Assembly: GCF_003057875.1 (NCBI RefSeq)
Contig: NZ_PYXZ01000003.1
Span: 124,357-188,356, forward strand
Reading direction: 5' to 3'
From: Nocardioides currus
GTDB lineage: Bacteria; Actinomycetota; Actinomycetes; Propionibacteriales; Nocardioidaceae
Length of the DNA: 64,000 nucleotides
The position numbers and the translations under genes were made by a program. Shown here piece by piece: positions 60,583-64,000 of the stretch (the first letter of the stretch is position 1; every line of letters begins with the position of its first letter). The notes under the pieces were generated by a model. That model worked only from the letters and a program-made list of their open reading frames with translations. It was not told the origin of the DNA and did not search any database.

Positions 60583-62120
60583 GCCTGCTCGACCGTGCCG
60601 GCGCGGGCCAGGTCCAGCGCGCGCCGGGCCAGCGGCTCGAGCAGCGCGCGGTCGGCACCGATGAGCCCGACCCGGGTGCGCCGGTCGAGCAGGTCGTCGA
60701 CGTCGACGGCCCCCTCGTGGGTGACGCCGAAGACGAGCTCGGCCAGCGTGACCGGCACGTCGGCGGAGAAGGGCGCCAGCAGCTCCTCGTCGCCCAGTCC
60801 GGTCGCGGCCCGCGCGGTGTCGAGCACGAGCCGGGCGTCGGTGCCGAAGCGGCGTACGAGCCGGGCGGGCTCCTCCAGCCGGGCCAGCTCCGCGCGCGAC
60901 GCGGCCCCCAGCAGCGGGGTGGTCGCGGTGACGCAGGGCGCGTCGGTCAGGCCGGCGGCGTCCACGGCGTCCTGCGCCATCCGGCGGTAGGTCGTGAGCT
61001 TGCCGCCCACGATCGTGACCACGCCGGTCGCGCTGGTGAGCACCGCGTGCTTGCGCGAGACGTCCGCCGTGGAGCCGTCGCCAGCGTCGATCAACGGACG
61101 CAGGCCGGCGAAGGCGCCGACCACGTCGCTGCGGCGCAGCGGTCGGGCGAACGCCGCCGAGACGACGTCGAGGAGGAAGCCGATCTCGGGGTCGGAGGGC
61201 GTGGGTACGTCGGGGACGTCACCGTCGACGGGTTCGTCGGTGAGGCCCACGTAGACCGTGCCGTCCGGCTGCGGGATCACCATGACGAAGCGGCTCGTCG
61301 AGCCCGGGACGGGAGCGGTGACGGTCACGCGCAGGCCGGGGAAGGTCTCGCCCCGGAGCACGAGGTGGGTGCCGCGGCTCGGGCGCAGGGTGATCTCGTC
61401 GACCAGGTCCGCGGCCCACACGCCGGTCGCGTTGACGACCGCCCGGGCCGTGATCGTGCGGGTCTCGCCGGTCAGCTCGTCGCGCAGCTCGACGCCGGTG
61501 CCGGTCGCGGACAGGACGCGGGCGCGGGTGCGGACGTGCGCCCCGTGTGCGGCCGCGGTGCGGGCGATCGTCGTGACGAGCCGGGCGTCGTCCTCGAGCT
61601 GGCCGTCCCAGGAGAGCAGTCCGCCGCGCAGGCCGTCGGTGCGCAGGCCGGGGGCGAGGCTGAGCGTCTCGGTCGCGGAGATCCGGCGCGGTCGCGGGAG
61701 CGTCTCGGCGGAGGTGCGCGCCGTACGACGCAGGACGTCGCCGGCCACGATCCCGGCCCGGGCGATGCCGGCCCCGACCCGCGAGGTGCCCGACATCAGC
61801 GGGATCAGCATCGGCATCGCGTGCGTGAGGTGCGGCGCAGTGACCTGCATCAGGATGCCGCGCTCGACCGCGCTCTCGTGGGCGACCCCGACCTGGAGAC
61901 GAGCGAGGTAGCGCAGGCCGCCGTGGACCAGCTTGGACGACCAGCGCGAGGTGCCGAAGGCGAGGTCGTGCGCGTCGACGGCCAGGGTCGACAGACCGCG
62001 GGTCACCGCGTCGAGGGCGACGCCTGCGCCGGTGACGCCCAGGCCGACCACGACCAGGTCGACGTGGTCGGGCAGGTCGGCGGTGCCGTGCCCGACGCGC
62101 CGCTCGGGCGTGGCGCTCAT
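60579..62120 (-). CDS. glpD: FAD-dependent glycerol-3-phosphate dehydrogenase
   Basis: A 513-residue aerobic glycerol-3-phosphate dehydrogenase. The FAD motif is VDLVVVGLGVTGAGVALDAVTRGLS; GTSRWSSKLVHGGLRYLARL is the family motif around the flavin; GTHLVLRGETFPG, VNATGVWAADL and GGKLTTYRRMAQDAVDAAG are also typical. It oxidises glycerol-3-phosphate to dihydroxyacetone phosphate at the membrane. It starts with an ATGA overlap at the end of the TetR gene, as in the mycobacterial glpD1-Rv2250c block. Confidence 0.92.
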   Translation of the reverse strand: MSATPERRVGHGTADLPDHVDLVVVGLGVTGAGVALDAVTRGLSTLAVDAHDLAFGTSRWSSKLVHGGLRYLARLQVGVAHESAVERGILMQVTAPHLTHAMPMLIPLMSGTSRVGAGIARAGIVAGDVLRRTARTSAETLPRPRRISATETLSLAPGLRTDGLRGGLLSWDGQLEDDARLVTTIARTAAAHGAHVRTRARVLSATGTGVELRDELTGETRTITARAVVNATGVWAADLVDEITLRPSRGTHLVLRGETFPGLRVTVTAPVPGSTSRFVMVIPQPDGTVYVGLTDEPVDGDVPDVPTPSDPEIGFLLDVVSAAFARPLRRSDVVGAFAGLRPLIDAGDGSTADVSRKHAVLTSATGVVTIVGGKLTTYRRMAQDAVDAAGLTDAPCVTATTPLLGAASRAELARLEEPARLVRRFGTDARLVLDTARAATGLGDEELLAPFSADVPVTLAELVFGVTHEGAVDVDDLLDRRTRVGLIGADRALLEPLARRALDLARAGTVEQA

Positions 62121-62695
62121 GGCGCCAGCACCCGGGTGACCACGAGGCGGGCCTCGTCGTAGAGGTCCTCCTCGCTGACCTCGTCGTCGACCATCGTGTG
62201 CCCGCTGAGCACGAACCCGTGGGCGGCCAGCACCAGCGAGCGGGCCATCACGACCGGGTCGCCGGTGCGGATGCTCCCGTCGGCCTGGCCCGCGCGGATC
62301 GCGTCCTCGATCAGGTCGAGGAGGAGGTCCTGCGAGCGGCCGCGCCGGTTGAGGAGGTAGGGCAGGAGCAGCTCGGGGTCGAGCTCGACGATCCGCACGA
62401 ACAGCTCGTTGGACCGCAGGGCGCGGACCGTGTCGAGCACCCGGTCGACGATCCCGGCCTCCGGGTCGCCGGCCGCGACGATGCCCGACCACTCGCGGGT
62501 CATCAGGTCGCCCAGCAGCTGGGACATGTCGGACCACGCGCGATAGATCGTCATCCGCGATACGCCGGCCCGACGGGCGACCTCGGTCAGGGTCGTACGA
62601 CGCCAGCCGATGTCGAGGAGGCAGTCGCGGGCCGCGTCGAGGTAGGAGGCGAGGGAAGCGATCCTCGCGGCGTCCTTGTTACGAAGTGACGACAT
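62117..62695 (-). CDS. TetR/AcrR-family regulator
   Basis: A 192-residue TetR-type repressor. The N-terminal helix-turn-helix is seen in YLDAARDCLLDIGWRRTTLTEVARRAGVSRMTIYRAWSDMSQLL. The rest is the usual ligand-binding helical domain with DPELLLPYLLNRRGRSQDLLLDLIEDAIRAGQ. Its ATG lies in the middle of the 33-bp palindrome at 62678-62710, so autorepression is very likely. Cotranscribed with glpD (ATGA overlap), and probably controls the divergent flavoprotein gene too. Confidence 0.9.
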   Translation of the reverse strand: MSSLRNKDAARIASLASYLDAARDCLLDIGWRRTTLTEVARRAGVSRMTIYRAWSDMSQLLGDLMTREWSGIVAAGDPEAGIVDRVLDTVRALRSNELFVRIVELDPELLLPYLLNRRGRSQDLLLDLIEDAIRAGQADGSIRTGDPVVMARSLVLAAHGFVLSGHTMVDDEVSEEDLYDEARLVVTRVLAP

Positions 62696-62717
62696 ATGTC
62701 ACACTGTAACATGTGAC
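62678..62717. promoter_or_regulatory. Operator for the TetR regulator
   Basis: GTTACGAAGTGAC (62678-62690) and GTCACACTGTAAC (62698-62710) are inverted copies of GTCACnnnGTAAC around a 7-bp centre. A further TGTGAC half-site follows at 62712-62717. The array overlaps the TetR start codon and the proposed start of the divergent flavoprotein gene. Confidence 0.75.
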
Positions 62718-64000
62718 CACCCAGAACGAGATGCACCCACAGCGCTGGGGCGACCCCGCGGCTGCCTCCGCGCTGCCCGAGTCCGCGCGCGGGCTGATCG
62801 AGCTCGTCTTCGGCATCGACGAGAAGCCCAGCGCCCAGGGCGCAGTCCCGCCGGAGCCGGTCATCGGCGCCGACGGCGTCGCTGCGCTGGCCGCGGTCGT
62901 GGGCGACGAGCACGTGCTGCTCGACGACGCCACGCGCGCCCTGCGCACCCGCGGCAAGTCCACCCCCGACCTCCTGCGGGCGCGAGCCGGCGACCTGGGC
63001 GACGCCCCCGACGTGGTCGTGCGCCCGGCCGACCAGGGGGAGATCGAGCGGCTGCTCGCCGTCGCGGTCGCGCACAACCTCGCGGTCGTCCCCTTCGGTG
63101 GCGGGACGTCGGTCACCGGCGGTCTCGTGGCCGCGCGGGCGGCGTACGACGGCGTGGTCAGCCTGGACCTGGTGCGGATGAAGGCGCTCGTGTCCGTCGA
63201 CCGCGAGTCGATGACGGCGACCCTCGAGCCGGGCCTGCGGGGCCCGGAGGCCGAGGCCCTGCTCTCCGAGCACGGGTTGACGCTCGGGCACTACCCGCAG
63301 TCGTTCCAGTACGCCTCGATCGGCGGCTTCGCCGCGACGCGCTCGAGCGGCCAGTCGAGCGCGGGCTACGGCCGCTTCGACGCGCTGGTCGTCGGGCTGA
63401 GCGTGGTCACGCCCTCGGGCACCATCTCGGCCGGCTCCGCGCCGGCGAGCGCCGCCGGGCCCGACCTGCGGCAGGTCTTCCTCGGCTCCGAGGGCACGCT
63501 CGGCGTCATCACCTCCGTCACGGTGCGCGTGCGCGAGCTGCCGGCTGTCAAGGAGTACGTCGGTTGGCGCTGGCCCTCCTTCGACGCCGGCGCCGCGGCG
63601 ATGCGCACCCTCGCGCAGGCCGGGCTGCTGCCGACCGTCATCCGGCTCTCCGACGAGGCCGAGACCGCGATCAACCTGGCCGACCCGTCGGCCATCGGCC
63701 AGGACAACCCCGGCTGCCTGATGATCACCGGGTTCGAGGGCGCGCCGTCCGCGGTCGCGGCCCGGAGGAGGGCCGTCTCCGCGCTCCTCATCGAGCTCGG
63801 CGGCGTTGACCTCGGCGAGGAGCCGGGGGAGAAGTGGGCGCACGGGCGGTTCGACGCGCCGTACCTCCGCGACTCGCTGCTCGACGTCGGGGTGCTGGTC
63901 GAGACCCTCGAGACGGCGACGTTCTGGTCCAACCGCGCCCGGTTGTACGCCGACGTGAAGGCCGCCCTCGAGACGTCGCTCGGCGAGGGGTCGATCGTGC
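62713..64000 (+). CDS. FAD-binding oxidase, alkyldihydroxyacetonephosphate synthase-like (3' end outside window)
   Basis: The frame is open to the right edge, giving at least 429 residues. The FAD-binding PP-loop is VVPFGGGTSVTGGL; SRSS-type family landmarks are RSSGQSSAGYGRFDALVVGL and VFLGSEGTLGVITSVTVRV. These match the alkyl-DHAP synthase/VAO flavoprotein family that uses dihydroxyacetone phosphate derivatives. GTG at 62713 or ATG at 62731 could be the start. Its position divergent from TetR-glpD mirrors Rv2251 in M. tuberculosis, where a diacylglycerol kinase gene follows; that gene would lie outside the window. Confidence 0.88.
   Translation, partial: MTTQNEMHPQRWGDPAAASALPESARGLIELVFGIDEKPSAQGAVPPEPVIGADGVAALAAVVGDEHVLLDDATRALRTRGKSTPDLLRARAGDLGDAPDVVVRPADQGEIERLLAVAVAHNLAVVPFGGGTSVTGGLVAARAAYDGVVSLDLVRMKALVSVDRESMTATLEPGLRGPEAEALLSEHGLTLGHYPQSFQYASIGGFAATRSSGQSSAGYGRFDALVVGLSVVTPSGTISAGSAPASAAGPDLRQVFLGSEGTLGVITSVTVRVRELPAVKEYVGWRWPSFDAGAAAMRTLAQAGLLPTVIRLSDEAETAINLADPSAIGQDNPGCLMITGFEGAPSAVAARRRAVSALLIELGGVDLGEEPGEKWAHGRFDAPYLRDSLLDVGVLVETLETATFWSNRARLYADVKAALETSLGEGSIV

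Overview
The window is chromosomal DNA of a high-GC (about 70% or more) actinobacterium. A mycothiol-type enzyme, an F420/PPOX-type oxidoreductase, WXG100-like proteins, a furA-katG pair, a CsoR copper operon and a glpD-TetR-flavoprotein block like the mycobacterial Rv2249c-Rv2251 region all point to Actinomycetia. Overall style suggests a Nocardioides-like member of the Propionibacteriales; the genus is an inference. No rRNA, tRNA, CRISPR array, insertion sequence or prophage was seen. Genes are dense, often coupled by ATGA/GTGA overlaps, and most convergent pairs are separated by a hairpin.

Layout. 0-8 kb: tail of a methyltransferase, furA-katG (oxidative stress), an FBP/EF-G-binding type zinc protein with a mycothiol-dependent enzyme, a small GTPase-like protein, a lipase with a WXG-like N-terminus, a methyltransferase and a secreted Asp-box protein. 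8-19 kb: cupin, aldo/keto reductase, MOSC protein, an ArsR/SRPBCC pair with a perfect 18-bp operator, an SDR, an alpha/beta hydrolase and DinB-type protein opposite a WYL regulator, a POT peptide transporter, an NlpC/P60-type hydrolase and a two-gene WXG100-like unit. 19-27 kb: an M14-type deacylase, then a surface polymer-like cluster: acidic anchored protein, Cthe_2159-like beta-helix lipoprotein, GT2-GtrA glycosyltransferase and Tat-exported phosphodiester glycosidase on the minus strand, divergent from DUF4956, VTC-domain and FkbM methyltransferase genes. 27-33 kb: a RimB protease/RimK ligase divergent pair (RimK carries a TrkA-C tail), a YbaB-like protein, a PPOX protein, a frameshifted DinB polymerase with a leucine at the steric-gate position, membrane proteins and an EcsC-like protein.

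33-46 kb: a secreted hydrolase behind three operator-like repeats exactly 50 bp apart; a copper resistance operon csoR-copZ-His-rich protein-copA-DUF4396; GDPD, TPR protein, an LLM/FMN-reductase duo, a small antitoxin-like protein, SRPBCC, VOC and AGE-epimerase genes, and an unusual zinc-ribbon SDR. 46-58 kb: a four-gene ABC exporter with two large paralogous permeases, an ECF42-like sigma factor, a double-GNAT acetyltransferase and a DEAD-box helicase. 58-64 kb: YceI, a 41-aa protein, an aldehyde dehydrogenase, and glpD-TetR divergent from an ADPS-like flavoprotein running off the end.

The most unusual signals are non-coding. A family of three nested-hairpin elements (10.2, 20.4 and 27.1 kb) has a conserved core and an outer stem whose base pairs covary; all three are co-oriented with the gene upstream, and two supply its UAA stop codon. 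Others are the 50-bp phased repeats at 33.0-33.1 kb, an 18-bp motif shared by two promoters 18 kb apart, a 4 x 22-bp tandem repeat and a pair of related hairpins near 57.6 kb.
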